Positions 1 through 10,424 are shown, numbered from the stretch's first letter. The stretch: 64,000 nt of DNA from Pelagihabitans pacificus (GCF_009371985.2 NZ_VIKU02000001.1:496001-560000); one strand, 5' to 3'. Notes: generated by a model from the letters alone, not told the origin. A program made the numbers and translations.

Positions 1-908
1 GAAAAGAAAAGGTCAGGGAACTCCTCGTCAGGCAGGTTCGGGCGCATCACCATCTGCGAGCTGATGGCCTCCTTCACATAGGCCTCCGGCAACACCTGTT
101 TTCCGTTGAACTTACCATTGTTTAACCAACAGCGTAACCATTGGGCCATATCGCTGGCGGAGCTGCTGATATTTCCTGCCGGGGCCATCCCCCTTAAATC
201 ATAATACGGCATGGGTGCCCATTTTCCGACCGAGGTCGTTTGGTAACCGATGGCGGTATTGCCGTTAGGGTCTGAAATCATTTCGGCAAGGGATTCCGTC
301 ATACCCAGGCTTGAAAAAAAATGTTTCTCGATAAGCCGGCTCCAGCTTGCTCCCAATCTTTTTTCGGCCAAATAGCCGAGGAGCATATAGGTAAAATTAT
401 TGTAGTGGTAGCGCTGTCGAACGGAGGCAAAAGGTTGTAGGTATTGCAATCGCTCCACGAGCCGATCCCTGTCCGTTTCGGGAAACAGGTACCACGACAG
501 GTCGTGTCTAGGAAGCCCCGTGCGATGACTCATCATATCCCTGATGGTACTATTCCGGTTCATTTCTTCCGTGTTGAATGTCACTTCTTCCAAATAAGCG
601 CGGGGAGAGCGCTCCAGATCGAGCGAGTCGAGCTCCTGGGCGATACCGACCAGGGCTGCCGTAAAGGCCTTTGTACTAGACCCTATAGGGAAGCGTGTGT
701 GGGCATCTACCTGTAACTCTTTTTCGATATCCCGATACCCCAAACCCTGACAAAAAAGCAGCGTATCGTTACGTACGATGGCCACTGCGGCCCCCGGGGT
801 ATCGGTGGCTTCCAAAATGTGACGGATTTTGGTCTTGATAGTCGATCCGGATTGGGAAAAAACCGGCGTAATGCCCCATATCAAGAGGAAAAAGAGTAGT
901 AAGCGCAT
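1..908 (-). CDS. Class C beta-lactamase-family serine hydrolase, 3' end outside window
   Basis: About 302 residues are visible from the ATG at 908; the gene runs off the left edge without a stop. An N-terminal signal peptide (about residues 1-19, ending VFSQ) suggests export. The serine-beta-lactamase signature SSTK (nucleophile Ser77, Lys80) and a YNN motif near residue 169 match the class C/penicillin-binding-protein-like hydrolase family, whose members are mostly esterases or peptidases rather than resistance enzymes. The start lies 12 bases after the stop of the AraC-type regulator, so the two are probably cotranscribed. The substrate cannot be told. A second family member lies at 47638-48711. 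Confidence 0.85.
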   Translation of the reverse strand, partial: MRLLLFFLLIWGITPVFSQSGSTIKTKIRHILEATDTPGAAVAIVRNDTLLFCQGLGYRDIEKELQVDAHTRFPIGSSTKAFTAALVGIAQELDSLDLERSPRAYLEEVTFNTEEMNRNSTIRDMMSHRTGLPRHDLSWYLFPETDRDRLVERLQYLQPFASVRQRYHYNNFTYMLLGYLAEKRLGASWSRLIEKHFFSSLGMTESLAEMISDPNGNTAIGYQTTSVGKWAPMPYYDLRGMAPAGNISSSASDMAQWLRCWLNNGKFNGKQVLPEAYVKEAISSQMVMRPNLPDEEFPDLFF

Positions 909-920
909 GCCAAATGATGT

Positions 921-1754
921 TTATTCCGCAAAATTATCGGATAACCATCTTCCATAATTGTAAAAATCGAAAGCTAGCTTTTCACTCTTAAAATAGGTTT
1001 TGGGCGACACCCCTACGATGGCCTTAAATTCCCTGATAAAGTGCGATTGATCAAAATAGCCAAGTTGCAGTCCCAGTTCGGTGAGCGTCTGCACCTGTTT
1101 TTTCTGATAGTTCAAGGCCCGATGGGTACGGGTAATCTTGATCAGTTCCTTGGGCGACACCCCAATGTGGTGCTTGAACAGGTTTCGGACCGTTGTGGTG
1201 GAAACGTTGAGTTTTTGAGCGATGTCATCTACCTTGTTCGCATCGTCCTGGTAAATCATTTTGGTAGCGAACAATACCTTTTGATTGGTTTTCTTGGATA
1301 AAAATTGCCTTTGAAAAAAATCGGAGAAATACGTTGCGAGTAGCTGTTGCGAAGGTTCATTCCGTACTTTTTCAAAGAGGCGATGCAAGGCATCCCTCCC
1401 GAAAACGGACTCCGCATCGATGACCTTGCCCTTGGTGAATTCGTTCAATCCTTCCTTGACGAACAGATTGAAGTAATAGGGTTTAAAACCGACCGAGATT
1501 TCCTTGTAGGCGGCGCTGAGCTTTATTTGGTATGACTTGTCGCTCATGCCAAAAATGGAAAAGCGGGGGATGGTGGTCCATTGCCCCCGTTCCTTGATAT
1601 AGGCATTTCCATCCAATATGACCCCCAACCCGATGACCCCATTGGTGATGGTTTTGTACTCGAGGGCTTTTTCCGAATTCGACATCACATAGCCCAACTC
1701 CACAAAGGGGGCCAAGAAATGCTCTTGATGAAAATGAAGGGTTTTATAGTCCAT
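921..1754 (-). CDS. AraC-family transcriptional regulator
   Basis: A 277-residue protein from the ATG at 1754 (MDYKTLHFHQ). The reading frame stays open for 39 more codons upstream, but that stretch does not resemble the family. The C-terminal 100 residues hold two helix-turn-helix units, with KVDDIAQKLNVSTTTVRNLF and the signature LGLQLGYFDQSHFIREFKA followed by GVSPKTYF, which is diagnostic for AraC. The N-terminal half is a ligand-sensing region like DUF6597 proteins, with no visible ligand motif. It lies between the RND efflux operon and a serine hydrolase on the same strand and could control either. Its inducer is unknown. Confidence 0.88.
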   Translation of the reverse strand: MDYKTLHFHQEHFLAPFVELGYVMSNSEKALEYKTITNGVIGLGVILDGNAYIKERGQWTTIPRFSIFGMSDKSYQIKLSAAYKEISVGFKPYYFNLFVKEGLNEFTKGKVIDAESVFGRDALHRLFEKVRNEPSQQLLATYFSDFFQRQFLSKKTNQKVLFATKMIYQDDANKVDDIAQKLNVSTTTVRNLFKHHIGVSPKELIKITRTHRALNYQKKQVQTLTELGLQLGYFDQSHFIREFKAIVGVSPKTYFKSEKLAFDFYNYGRWLSDNFAE

Positions 1755-1892
1755 GCGCGTCCCAAAAATACATATTCGCGACGGGCTGATACCTCCAAAG
1801 GGCGTTCCATGCACTTTTTGGGACACTATTTCAAAAAGATGAAAAATCAAGGGCGCACTGAAAACAGTCACCAGGAGCTATTTACGAATGCA

Positions 1893-4800
1893 TCACTTAT
1901 CCGCCACTACCTGCGGACCGCTCTCCGAGGTCTCCAACACGTCTACCCGTTCTACGGTGCGTCCCTTTTCCCACAGGAGGCGCAGGTCTTCCAAGCTGAG
2001 GTACAAACAGGGAACGATGACCAAAATAATGGCCGTGGCGAAGACAATCCCGAATCCTAGGGAGATGGCCATGGGAATCAGGTAAAAGGCCTGGCTGGAG
2101 GTCTCCAGTATGATCGGTGCCAGCCCCCCGAAGGTGGTCATGGTCGTCAGCACAATGGGTCGGAACCGACGGAGCCCCGCCTCGTGAATCGCTTCATAAA
2201 TCGAATGGCCTTCCTTGCGGCGCTTGTTGGCATAGTCGATCATGATCAGGGAATCGTTCACCACCACCCCCGATAAGGCGATGACCCCCATCAAACTCAC
2301 CAAGGAAAGGTCGTAGCCCAGCAAAATATGCCCGATAACCGCCCCCACGATCCCGAAGGGAATGGCCGTCATGACGATCAGCGGCTGGGTATAGCTGCTA
2401 AAGGCAATGGCGAGCAGGGCGTAGATCAAGAGCATGGCGATGGAAAATCCGGCCCGGAGCGTGTTGGTACTTTCCCGCATATCGGCCTGGCTTCCCTCAA
2501 ACGTCCAGGTAATGCCCGGAAAATCGGCCCGCAGTTGCGGCAGGGTCTCTTCCTGCACCGTTTCCAACACCCGACCTACGGAATTGGCGGGTTCCACATC
2601 CATCCCCACGTTCACGACGCGGCGTCCGTCCCGGCGGTTGATGCTACTAAAGGCTTCGCGCTGTTGTACTTCCACCACTTCCATCAAGGGCACCTCGATA
2701 CCGTCGGGGGTGCGGATCAGGAAATCCTCCAGGTTCTTGATGTCCTTTCGTTCTTCCAAGGGCAATTTGACCCGTACCTCGATTTCGTTCATACCCCGCA
2801 GCTGCCGCATCGCCAAGGCTCCGAAAAAACCGTCTCGCACCTGTCTGCCGACCGCATCGGAGGTGAGTCCCAAATTGCGTCCCTGGGGCAAAAGCTTAAA
2901 ATCGTACTGCATCTTGCCCTTGTTATAGTTGTCGGTCACGTCGCGGGTGTTGGAAAAGGCCTTCATCCGTTGGACAAAAGCGGCGCTTGCCCGTTCCAAT
3001 ACGTCGATATCCGAATGGCTCAAGTCGATACTTATGGCCTGCCGTGCACCCCCGGGACCCCGTTCGGCCTCAAAGGTAATCTGGTCGACCCCCTCGATAT
3101 CGCCAATATTATCGCGCCATAGCGCAATCACTTCGCCGGCGGTGATATCGCGCTGGTCTGGGGGTAGCATCACGATTTCCACGTCGATAAAGTTCTGGCC
3201 CCGTACATTGGTCTTAATACCTTCGGCCACTTCATAGAGGTTATGCTCCTCGAACATCCGTTGGGTCGCATTCGAAATGGCATTCGCCACCTTGGCGGCC
3301 TGGTCGGGCGTCGTGCCCACGGGCAGCCGTACCCCGCATTCGATTTCATCCGCGGCGACCTCCGGCATCACGATCATCCCCATATGCCCGCTATAGCCAT
3401 AGCCCCCGACGATCAATAAAAGGGCCACGGCGGCGCTCAGGGTGATATAGCGGTACTGCAGACATTTATCAAGGACGGGGCGATACCGTTGTTCCACAAA
3501 GTTGTTGAATCCCTGGGCAAAGGAACGCTGCCACCTTTCCAACAATACCAGCCACTTCCGTTTCTTTTTTTCCTCCTTGAGATGGGCCAAATGGGAAGGC
3601 AAAATGAACAAGGCCTCCAGGAGCGAAACGGCCAAAATAACGATGACCACGGCGGGGAGCGGTTGCCAGAACTTTCCAGTTTCCCCGGGCATGAACAACA
3701 GGGGAACAAAAGCGATGATGGTGGTTACGATACTAAAGATGACCGGAAGGGAAACATCCTTGGTGCCCGCAATGGCGGCCTGCATGGGACTCATGCCCTT
3801 TTGCCGGTATTCGTACACGTTTTCGCCCACGACGATGGCATCGTCGACCACAATACCGAGCACCACCAGAAAGCCGAACATGGAAATCATGTTGACACTG
3901 ATGCCGATCAAAGGGAGTAAAATCATTCCCCCCACAAAAGAGACCGTCATCCCCATCATCACCCAAAAGGCCAGGCGGTATTCCAAAAAGAGGGTCAGGA
4001 TGATCAGCACGATAATGATGGCGAGCACCCCGTTTTCGGTCAGCAGGGAGAGCCGTTCCCGATAGTCCTCGGCGCGGTTGCTATCCGTTCGGTATTGGAT
4101 CCCCGGGGGTAGTTGAAAGTCATCCAAAATGGCCTGCACCGCCTCCGCGATTTCCAGGGGCGATTGGTCGCCGATCCGGAAAATACGAAGCTCTACATAG
4201 TTCTGCTGATTGAATTGCCCATGGAAGCCGACCTCCTCGAACCCATCCGTGATTCGGGCGATGTCCTTGAGGGCGACCTTCGCCCCATCCTGGGAGGTGA
4301 TAATGGTGATGTTCCCGTATTCGTCCGCCCACTGCTTACGTTCCTGCATGCGCAGCAATATTTCCCCACTTTGGGTCTGCACGGCCCCTGCGGGCACATC
4401 GCTGCTGCTCTGTTCGATGATATCGGCCACCTGGCCCAGGGTAAGGTTGTATTTTTGGAGGGTGAGTCGGGGGATTTCGATACGGGTCTCGTATTCGGGC
4501 ACATTACCCAGTTCTACCTGGGTGATCTTGGGGTTGTTCAAGAGGATGGTCCGCAAACGCTCCGCCAGTTGGCGCAGCGTCCAAATGTCCGCCTTGCCAA
4601 AAAGGCCTATTTGGAGCACGTCGCGTTGGCGGTTTTGCAAGGCTACTTGGGGCCGTTCGATATCGTCGGGAAAGGTCTGGATGCGATTGATTGCCTGATC
4701 GATATCCTGGAAGGCCTTCATCCGTTCCGTACCGGCCACCAGTTCGATGGTGACCTGGCCGGAGCCTTCATTGGCCTCGGAAACGACTTCCTTGATACCG

Positions 4801-5066
4801 TTGACGGCCCGTACGGCCTCCTCCACCGGTTGAAGGATACCCTGCTCTACCTCCGCGGGGGATGCACCGGGATAGACGACGGAGACCTCTACAAAATCCA
4901 GTTGGAATTCCGGGAACACCTCTTTCTGGATGGTGAACATGGTAAAAATACCGCCCCCCAACAAAATGAGCATCAATAGGTTGGTGGCAATGGAATTGCG
5001 CGCCATATAGGCAATCGCTCCCTCTCTTCTAGGTTTTCCCTGTTCCATGTTCTCGTTCTTCGCCAT
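1893..5066 (-). CDS. RND-family efflux pump, inner membrane permease (AcrB/HAE1 type)
   Basis: A 1057-residue protein, the usual length for the hydrophobe/amphiphile efflux RND family. The first transmembrane helix is near residues 25-45. Two large periplasmic loops and two blocks of membrane helices (about 340-560 and 870-1040) follow. Helix 4 carries [14 protein letters not shown] with Asp408-Asp409, the proton-relay pair of AcrB-type pumps. It exports drugs or other amphiphiles in exchange for protons. It is the last gene of a three-gene operon, 8 bases after the membrane fusion protein gene. The substrate cannot be predicted. Long antisense reading frames across it are GC-driven shadows. 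Confidence 0.95.
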   Translation of the reverse strand: MAKNENMEQGKPRREGAIAYMARNSIATNLLMLILLGGGIFTMFTIQKEVFPEFQLDFVEVSVVYPGASPAEVEQGILQPVEEAVRAVNGIKEVVSEANEGSGQVTIELVAGTERMKAFQDIDQAINRIQTFPDDIERPQVALQNRQRDVLQIGLFGKADIWTLRQLAERLRTILLNNPKITQVELGNVPEYETRIEIPRLTLQKYNLTLGQVADIIEQSSSDVPAGAVQTQSGEILLRMQERKQWADEYGNITIITSQDGAKVALKDIARITDGFEEVGFHGQFNQQNYVELRIFRIGDQSPLEIAEAVQAILDDFQLPPGIQYRTDSNRAEDYRERLSLLTENGVLAIIIVLIILTLFLEYRLAFWVMMGMTVSFVGGMILLPLIGISVNMISMFGFLVVLGIVVDDAIVVGENVYEYRQKGMSPMQAAIAGTKDVSLPVIFSIVTTIIAFVPLLFMPGETGKFWQPLPAVVIVILAVSLLEALFILPSHLAHLKEEKKKRKWLVLLERWQRSFAQGFNNFVEQRYRPVLDKCLQYRYITLSAAVALLLIVGGYGYSGHMGMIVMPEVAADEIECGVRLPVGTTPDQAAKVANAISNATQRMFEEHNLYEVAEGIKTNVRGQNFIDVEIVMLPPDQRDITAGEVIALWRDNIGDIEGVDQITFEAERGPGGARQAISIDLSHSDIDVLERASAAFVQRMKAFSNTRDVTDNYNKGKMQYDFKLLPQGRNLGLTSDAVGRQVRDGFFGALAMRQLRGMNEIEVRVKLPLEERKDIKNLEDFLIRTPDGIEVPLMEVVEVQQREAFSSINRRDGRRVVNVGMDVEPANSVGRVLETVQEETLPQLRADFPGITWTFEGSQADMRESTNTLRAGFSIAMLLIYALLAIAFSSYTQPLIVMTAIPFGIVGAVIGHILLGYDLSLVSLMGVIALSGVVVNDSLIMIDYANKRRKEGHSIYEAIHEAGLRRFRPIVLTTMTTFGGLAPIILETSSQAFYLIPMAISLGFGIVFATAIILVIVPCLYLSLEDLRLLWEKGRTVERVDVLETSESGPQVVADK

Positions 5067-5074
5067 TCTATTTT

Positions 5075-6283
5075 TTATTGCGGTGCTTTGTTGTCGGCCG
5101 TTTTCTCTTCCGTGCGCAATCCGATACCCTCGCTGACGGTACTTAGGTCGGTGATGACCACCTGGTCCCCATCGTCCAATCCTTGGCTGATATAGGCATA
5201 TTGGTCATCGGTCAGTTCGATTGCTACCTCCCGTATTTCCAGTTTTTCATCCTTCATCACCCAAACGGTCTCATTGCTCCGAACATACTCCCGGTCGAGG
5301 CGCACGACCCCCTCAATCGGGTTCGCCTGGATGTTCACTTCCACAAAAGTACCGATCATCAGTTTGGGCAGGCCCTTGGATTCTTTTGTATTGGCCAGGG
5401 GGTCGGGCACTTTGACCAACACCCGGGCGAGTCTCGTTTGCCCGTCCAAGGCCCCGATCTGCTTGTCCAAAAACCCTTCTCGAAATGCCCCGGTCGGCCA
5501 GGCCGTCGAATTTTCGATGCGTACCGGCGAACCCATTTCCGCATCGTTCCCCGGAAATTGCAACCATCGCAATTTGGCCACCGGAACCGTAGCGGTCACC
5601 CAGTAATATTCGGTGCCCACAATACGGCCCAGGTTGTCCCCCTGTGCCACCTGGGAGCCCTTGGTCACGTTTTGGCTCAAAATATGGGCGTCGAAAGGGG
5701 CGCGAATGGTCGTCCGTGCCAGATTCAATTGCGCCTGTTCCATGGCGGCCCTCGAGGCACCAATGGTCGCCTGTACGGCGGTAAGCTGTGGTTTTCGCAG
5801 TACCAATTGGCGTTCCTCCTCGGAAAGCGGATTATCCCCAAAGAGGGAATCATCGGCGATGAGCTGCAGGTCCTGTACCGCTATTTGCTGTCGCCCCATC
5901 TCGGTATCCAGCGCGCTTTGCGATTGCATCAGTTCGCTTTTTCGCAGTTCAAGGGTATTGCGGTAATCGGCCGGGTCGATTTGCAGGAGTACCTGGCCCT
6001 TCTTGACAAATCCACCAGGGGTAAAGGCCGGGTCCCTACGAATGATCTGCCCCGGCACCAAGGGACTCAAAATTACGTCCTCGACCGGTTGTACGGTGCC
6101 CGTGGCGACAATTACGGGCTCAAAAGTGCCCTTTTCCACGGGGACCACATCGACCAGCATGGCGGTTTCCAAGGTAGCGCCCTCCCGCTGTGCCTCGGGC
6201 TCGGTGGAAAAGATAATGACCGTGATGGCGATGCCCGCCAGCAAGATTCCCAAACAAATCAATAGAATTTTTTTCGTGCTCAT
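5075..6283 (-). CDS. RND efflux periplasmic adaptor (membrane fusion protein)
   Basis: A 402-residue protein with an N-terminal membrane anchor (about residues 6-26) and no lipobox. It then shows a barrel-sandwich (lipoyl-like) half with [14 protein letters not shown] near residues 90-105, a coiled-coil hairpin at about 115-190, the second lipoyl half ([13 protein letters not shown], then [13 protein letters not shown]), and beta-barrel and membrane-proximal domains. This order is the HlyD/AcrA architecture. It joins the inner membrane pump to the outer membrane channel. It sits between the genes for both, with gaps of 8 and 4 bases, so translation is probably coupled. Confidence 0.94.
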   Translation of the reverse strand: MSTKKILLICLGILLAGIAITVIIFSTEPEAQREGATLETAMLVDVVPVEKGTFEPVIVATGTVQPVEDVILSPLVPGQIIRRDPAFTPGGFVKKGQVLLQIDPADYRNTLELRKSELMQSQSALDTEMGRQQIAVQDLQLIADDSLFGDNPLSEEERQLVLRKPQLTAVQATIGASRAAMEQAQLNLARTTIRAPFDAHILSQNVTKGSQVAQGDNLGRIVGTEYYWVTATVPVAKLRWLQFPGNDAEMGSPVRIENSTAWPTGAFREGFLDKQIGALDGQTRLARVLVKVPDPLANTKESKGLPKLMIGTFVEVNIQANPIEGVVRLDREYVRSNETVWVMKDEKLEIREVAIELTDDQYAYISQGLDDGDQVVITDLSTVSEGIGLRTEEKTADNKAPQ

Positions 6284-6287
6284 ACCC

Positions 6288-7748
6288 TTATTTTACCGCT
6301 TCGATTTCCAGTTCCCGTTCCGTTTCAAAACCTCCGGCCAAGGCCCGGTACAGGTCGATGCGAATCTGTACCTGCTGTGCTTGGGCGGCTACAAAATCCC
6401 GTCGAAGTTGCTGCTCACCATCCAAGCCGATGAGCACATCCAAATAGGGACTAAAACCGTTTAGGAATTCCACCCGCAACTGCTTATTGCTTTTTTCGGC
6501 TAGCCTTAACTGGCGGTCGATGGTTTCCAATCGTTTTTTCTGCATCAGGTCCCGTACCAACCCGTTTTCCACCTCTTGGAAGGCGACCAGGGTGGCCTGT
6601 CCGTACTGGTAGAGCCGCTGTTCCTTAATGGCCTGGGCGCGGTCTACTTCCGCGCTGAGGCGCCCGCCATAAAACAAGGGGGCCAGGATGTTTCCGCCAA
6701 GGGAGTAGGCCCAGTTTTCAAAAAGGTTGGCAAAATTATTGGCGCGCAATTGACCGCGGCCACTGATGTTCAGTCTGGGATATTTGCTCTGTACCGCCGA
6801 GGCCATGTCGCGATCCGCCGCCAGCAATAGCGCGTAGGTTTGTTGGATGTCCGGCCTACGGCGTACCAGCTCCAGGGGCAGTCCGGTTTCGGGAAGTTCC
6901 GGAATGGCAGGAAGCTCGCCCTGCTCCCAGTCGATCGTTTCCTGGGGTTGTTTGCCCAACAACACCGCCAATTGGTTTTCCAGCAATTGCACGTTGGTAC
7001 TAAAAATAAGCTGTTGTTCCTTCGTACTTTCCAGCAACTGCGCCTGTCGCAAAATGTCGACCGCCCGTATTTGTCCGCCAACGAACCGGCTTCGTATCAA
7101 TTTGATGATATCCTGATTGACCGCGATTTGGTCTTCCGTGATCCGCAATTGGTTTCTCGCTGCGAGCAATTGGTACCAAGTGTTTGCGATTTCGGCGGAA
7201 AGGGAAATGGCGGCGGCACGGTAGTCGTAGAGGCTCGCCTCGGCCCGGAACTTTTCGGCCTGTACCGCGGTGCGGATCCGACCCCACAAATCGATTTCAT
7301 AGGAAGTGGATAGGCCCAATTGGATATTTTCCCCACCCCTAAAGTCGTTTTGGGGAAAGTTGATCGCGGATTGGGCCGAGGCATCGAACTGGGGCCATTT
7401 GATGGAAGCCTGCCCCCGTACCACTGCCTTTGCCGCGACGAATTGTTGCCAGGTGGCCGCAAGGTCAAGGTTGGACCCCAAGGCCTCCTCGATCAATCGA
7501 TTCAGCTGCTCATCCCCGAAGGCCGTCCACCACCTATCCTCCAAAACGGCTATCCCCTTATGGGAAAAATCCTGCACCTCATCCAGCGGCAAGGCCACGT
7601 TCGAAAATTTGGGAGAGCAGGCAGAAAGCCAGAGTACCACTGCCAAGAAAAAAACTAAACGGGGCCTGCGACTTCCCAAAAGAGTAACCCCTTTGTACAG
7701 TCGAAAAGGTATTAAGGCGTTGCATGAAGGTTGGCGGTATTTCATCAC
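6288..7748 (-). CDS. Outer membrane efflux lipoprotein (TolC/OprM/NodT family)
   Basis: A 486-residue protein and first gene of the RND operon. A lipobox (WLSAC, Cys44) follows a hydrophobic stretch, so it should be lipid-anchored in the outer membrane like OprM. Two repeated OEP domains cover about residues 60-260 and 275-470, with the family's PELPETGLPLELVRRRPDI-type segment in the middle. It forms the exit duct of the pump. The 30 polar residues before the signal peptide are unusually long, so the true start may be a later TTG near codon 24. The ATG at 7748 is the only ATG option apart from codon 2. Confidence 0.93.
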   Translation of the reverse strand: MMKYRQPSCNALIPFRLYKGVTLLGSRRPRLVFFLAVVLWLSACSPKFSNVALPLDEVQDFSHKGIAVLEDRWWTAFGDEQLNRLIEEALGSNLDLAATWQQFVAAKAVVRGQASIKWPQFDASAQSAINFPQNDFRGGENIQLGLSTSYEIDLWGRIRTAVQAEKFRAEASLYDYRAAAISLSAEIANTWYQLLAARNQLRITEDQIAVNQDIIKLIRSRFVGGQIRAVDILRQAQLLESTKEQQLIFSTNVQLLENQLAVLLGKQPQETIDWEQGELPAIPELPETGLPLELVRRRPDIQQTYALLLAADRDMASAVQSKYPRLNISGRGQLRANNFANLFENWAYSLGGNILAPLFYGGRLSAEVDRAQAIKEQRLYQYGQATLVAFQEVENGLVRDLMQKKRLETIDRQLRLAEKSNKQLRVEFLNGFSPYLDVLIGLDGEQQLRRDFVAAQAQQVQIRIDLYRALAGGFETERELEIEAVK

Positions 7749-8094
7749 TCCCTAAAATAAGGCTTTCCAAGGAATATTTGAGGAAACAAAAAGGGAATAA
7801 TTTATACGGATATCGACACCGTCTATGGCAGACAAGAAATGACCCCGTAAGGAAAATCAACATCGGACCCCGTGCCGCCACTTTCCCGGGCCACCATAGC
7901 TACGAAGGCCGCTGTGACGATGCCAGCGTGTATCAACAAAGGGGTTTTCAACAAACTTTCTAGTAAAAAAAGACACTTTCAGGGGGGTGTTCGGGGCAAA
8001 TGGATTCATTTTTTTTACAAATGGTGCAATTCGGATACCGGGTGTGTCGCTAATTTTATGGAATCAGTAAGAAGACTATATAAAAAAAGGAATT
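7749..8094. other. Intergenic region between efflux operon and SnoaL-like gene
   Basis: This gap must hold divergent promoters for the efflux operon (minus) and the SnoaL-like gene (plus). A purine-rich AAAAAAAGGAATT run just before 8095 is the probable ribosome site of the plus-strand gene. On the minus strand a 43-codon frame (7954 to 7823, TTG start) encodes a short hydrophobic segment, LLIHAGIVTAAFVAMVA, with a polar tail. It has no convincing ribosome site and I do not call it a gene. No hairpin or repeat stood out. Confidence 0.5.
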
Positions 8095-8565
8095 ATGGAG
8101 ACGAAAACACGCATATCGGTCCAAGACCGTTTTGAAATCAATGAGTTGATAGCCCGTTATTACTTGGCCAATGATGAAAAGGATGTCGAGGCCGCCCTGG
8201 CCTGTTGCACCGATGATGCCATCATTAGTGGCGACTTTAGCATGCGCCCCGACCATCAGGAAGAGGATTTGAAAAAAATCTACGCGGGGGAACCTGGAAA
8301 AAAAAGACATTTGATGCTGAATCATATCGTAACCGATTTTGAGGGGGATACCGCACGTACGCAGCACTTGATGTTGGTCATCGAAGCGAGCCTTATTCCT
8401 GCTGCCGTAGCGACCTCGCAGGTTACGGACGTGCTGAAGCGCACGGCGGAGGGATGGAAAATTGCGGAACACAAGATTACCGTCGATCCCAGTGGCAAAT
8501 GGATCGTTCAAATGGGTCAGGGCATCCAAAATATGATAGAAACGGTCAAGGAAAAATTATCCTGA
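8095..8565 (+). CDS. SnoaL-like (NTF2-fold) protein
   Basis: A 156-residue cytoplasmic protein with no signal peptide. The N-terminus (RFEINELIARYYLANDEKD, then ACCTDDAIISGDF) is the pattern of SnoaL_4/NTF2-like proteins, and the C-terminal strands end with GWKIAEHKITVDP. Members include small ketosteroid isomerase-like enzymes, dehydratases and binding proteins, so the role stays open. The ATG at 8095 has a good purine-rich ribosome site. The Omp85-like gene follows on the same strand about 140 bases later. Confidence 0.8.
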   Translation: METKTRISVQDRFEINELIARYYLANDEKDVEAALACCTDDAIISGDFSMRPDHQEEDLKKIYAGEPGKKRHLMLNHIVTDFEGDTARTQHLMLVIEASLIPAAVATSQVTDVLKRTAEGWKIAEHKITVDPSGKWIVQMGQGIQNMIETVKEKLS

Positions 8566-8705
8566 TTTCCCCGAACCGGAAATTTCCCAGCCGTCCCTTG
8601 GATGAATCCGTGATGCCTCGAATAGCCGAGGGATGGCGCTCGCTTTTTACGGCACTACCCGACCAGTCCAGGGGTTCAACCACCCGACCAATCCAACGCA
8701 CCAGC

Positions 8706-9878
8706 ATGCCTATGTTGTATCCGATATTTTTGAGAGTTGTTTTGCTCGCCATCTTCTTACTGCCCATGGCTACGCCACTCGCGTACGGACAGGATTTTAA
8801 GGATTTCAAGGACATCTTCACCTTCTACCCTAACAAAAGGAAGGTACAAAAAGACAGTTCACGCTACCTAGCCAAATTGGTGGCCGCACCCGTCATTTCC
8901 TATTCTCCCGAAACAAGTCTTGGAATCGGCGTGGGCGCCAAATACCTTTTTAAATTCAATGGCAGTGGTCCCGAGACCCGCACTTCCAATATGCCTGCGA
9001 CCTTACAATATACCCTGAACAATCAATTTGTGCTATTCTCCGGTTTTGAGGTTTTTACCAATCAGGAGGAATGGGTCATCGAAGGCAACGTGCTCGTTCA
9101 AAATTATCCCAGGTTATTTTACGGTATTGGAAGGGATGCCCCCAAGGAAAACAAGGAGGAGTATAATTATGTGCAGGTCTTGGTGGAACCGATTTTCCTA
9201 AAACAGGCTTTTTTTCGCTATCTATTTGTCGGTGCGGGCGTACGATACAATCAAATTTTCGATGTCCAGACCGAAGCCGGCGGTATTCTGGAAACCGAGC
9301 AGCCGCTCGGCTACGAGGGCTCTACCTCTATGAGCGCGGAGTTCGCGATGCTCTACGATAGTCGCAACAATATTTTGAACGCCAATAGTGGTTGGTATTT
9401 TGAGTTTACCCATGGGTTTTACGGTAAGGTCTTGGGGGGCACCCATAACTTTGAGCTTTCCAGATTTGACCTGCGGCACTATTTTACCCCCTTTAAAAAT
9501 AAAAAGGATGTGCTGGCGGTGCAGTTCATCGGGCATTTTTCCCAGGGCGAGGTACCCTTTTCCGAGCTCGGTCTCTTCGGGGGAAGTGAAATCTTGCGCG
9601 GGTACCGGGAAGGAAGGTATGTTGCCCGTACCCTCTTGGCGGGACAACTGGAATATCGAACTACTTTTGGTGACTCTCGCTACGGGATGGTGGCATTTGT
9701 CGGTGGTGGGGATGTCAATAGCAACCTCGGCGATTTCAAACTCGGGAATATTCGACCCAATTTTGGGATTGGCCTTCGATTTTTGTTGGATCGAAGCGAG
9801 AATTTGAATATTCGTCTCGACTGGGGTTTTGGGGAGGCATCGAACAATTTATACCTGGATATCGCAGAGGCCTTTTGA
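8706..9878 (+). CDS. Omp85/BamA-type outer membrane barrel protein
   Basis: A protein of about 390 residues. The chosen ATG at 8706 begins a clear signal peptide (MPMLYPIFLRV... ending AYGQ). The frame is open far upstream, even inside the SnoaL-like gene, so the start is uncertain; 8712 is equally possible. The body is alternating aromatic beta-strand sequence with the Omp85 hallmark LRGYREGRY near residue 300, and ends in short strands. POTRA domains are missing, so this is a short surface-antigen D15-type barrel rather than BamA or TamA. Such proteins sit in the outer membrane; their cargo is unknown. The last residue is Phe, as expected for BAM substrates. Confidence 0.82.
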   Translation: MPMLYPIFLRVVLLAIFLLPMATPLAYGQDFKDFKDIFTFYPNKRKVQKDSSRYLAKLVAAPVISYSPETSLGIGVGAKYLFKFNGSGPETRTSNMPATLQYTLNNQFVLFSGFEVFTNQEEWVIEGNVLVQNYPRLFYGIGRDAPKENKEEYNYVQVLVEPIFLKQAFFRYLFVGAGVRYNQIFDVQTEAGGILETEQPLGYEGSTSMSAEFAMLYDSRNNILNANSGWYFEFTHGFYGKVLGGTHNFELSRFDLRHYFTPFKNKKDVLAVQFIGHFSQGEVPFSELGLFGGSEILRGYREGRYVARTLLAGQLEYRTTFGDSRYGMVAFVGGGDVNSNLGDFKLGNIRPNFGIGLRFLLDRSENLNIRLDWGFGEASNNLYLDIAEAF

Positions 9879-10009
9879 GTGGAGCCCCCACTATCCGGAA
9901 ACAACGATTCCAAACCCCGAGGCATATGGGTATCACATATGAAGAAGAGCGTGATACGAGGCTTTCGGACTGACCATTATCCGCAAATGGCTACATCACA
10001 AATGAAAAG

Positions 10010-10046
10010 CCCTCCTCCGCTTTCACTCTGTTCAAGCTTCGGAGGG
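10010..10046. repeat. Palindromic hairpin repeat, copy A
   Basis: CCCTCC at 10010-10015 pairs with GGAGGG at 10041-10046. A second pairing, GCTT with AAGC, lies inside, separated by a small internal loop. It lies 13 bases beyond the stop of the GIY-YIG pseudogene. Copies B, C and D below share the design. Confidence 0.6.
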
Positions 10047-10059
10047 CGTACTATTTACA

Positions 10060-10305
10060 TCAAACCAGTCTTTTGTTCCGAAATGCTATGCCAGAGCCGG
10101 ACTTTAAATAACGCTAAAATTCGTACGCTTTTTGCTTGTCGGCAAAGAAGGAAACATGAACTAGGTTCAGGGGTAGCTTATCTTTTGTAAAACTGACCTC
10201 GCCACGTTCATGTGCCCTGATGCGTTAGTGTAGATTGGCCGAAAAGCCGGTGTAGTAGTTGCCGTTGGCACAGTGGAGAATGTATACGGCATAGGGAAGG
10301 GTCAT
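10060..10305 (-). pseudogene. GIY-YIG nuclease-superfamily pseudogene with two in-frame stops
   Basis: Read from the ATG at 10305, one frame of 82 codons gives PYAVYILHC, YYTGFSANL, then stop TAA (10227-10225), RIRAHERGE, SFTKDKLPLNLVHVSFFADK, KAYEF, stop TAG (10116-10114), RYLKSGSGIAF and a final TGA. These blocks match the short UPF0213/UvrC-type GIY-YIG proteins end to end. Both stops fall where the family usually has Lys, Glu or Arg, so each can come from one base change. No frameshift is present, so decay seems recent. An active copy would be a small single-domain nuclease. It is flanked by hairpins A and B. Confidence 0.8.
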
Positions 10306-10387
10306 GGTGGAGTTTTAAGGGATTTTGGCGTAATTTGGGCAAAATCGTTTGATTTATTTCAGGTAAAGGTAATGTGCGGGAAGGAGG

Positions 10388-10424
10388 TCCTCCTTCGCAC
10401 TCGCTTTGCCCGAGCTTCGGAGGA
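10388..10424. repeat. Palindromic hairpin repeat, copy B
   Basis: TCCTCC at 10388-10393 pairs with GGAGGA at 10419-10424, and CTCG pairs with CGAG inside. The right arm CGAGCTTCGGAGGA closely matches that of copy D (CGAGCTTCGGGG). Confidence 0.55.

Noticed and set aside
1755-1871. N-terminal extension of the AraC-type regulator
   Set aside because: These 39 codons have no family similarity; ATG at 1754 fits orthologue starts.
2328-3122. Plus-strand frame of 264 codons opposite the RND pump gene
   Set aside because: Composition rich in His, Gly and Pro with no family match; it is a shadow of the GC-rich RND gene, which matches its family over full length.
4113-4979. Plus-strand frame of 288 codons opposite the RND pump gene
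   Set aside because: Antisense to the well-supported RND permease; no start context or domain.
5183-6265. Plus-strand frame of 360 codons opposite the membrane fusion protein gene
   Set aside because: Long only because of base composition; the minus-strand gene is a complete family member in a clear operon.
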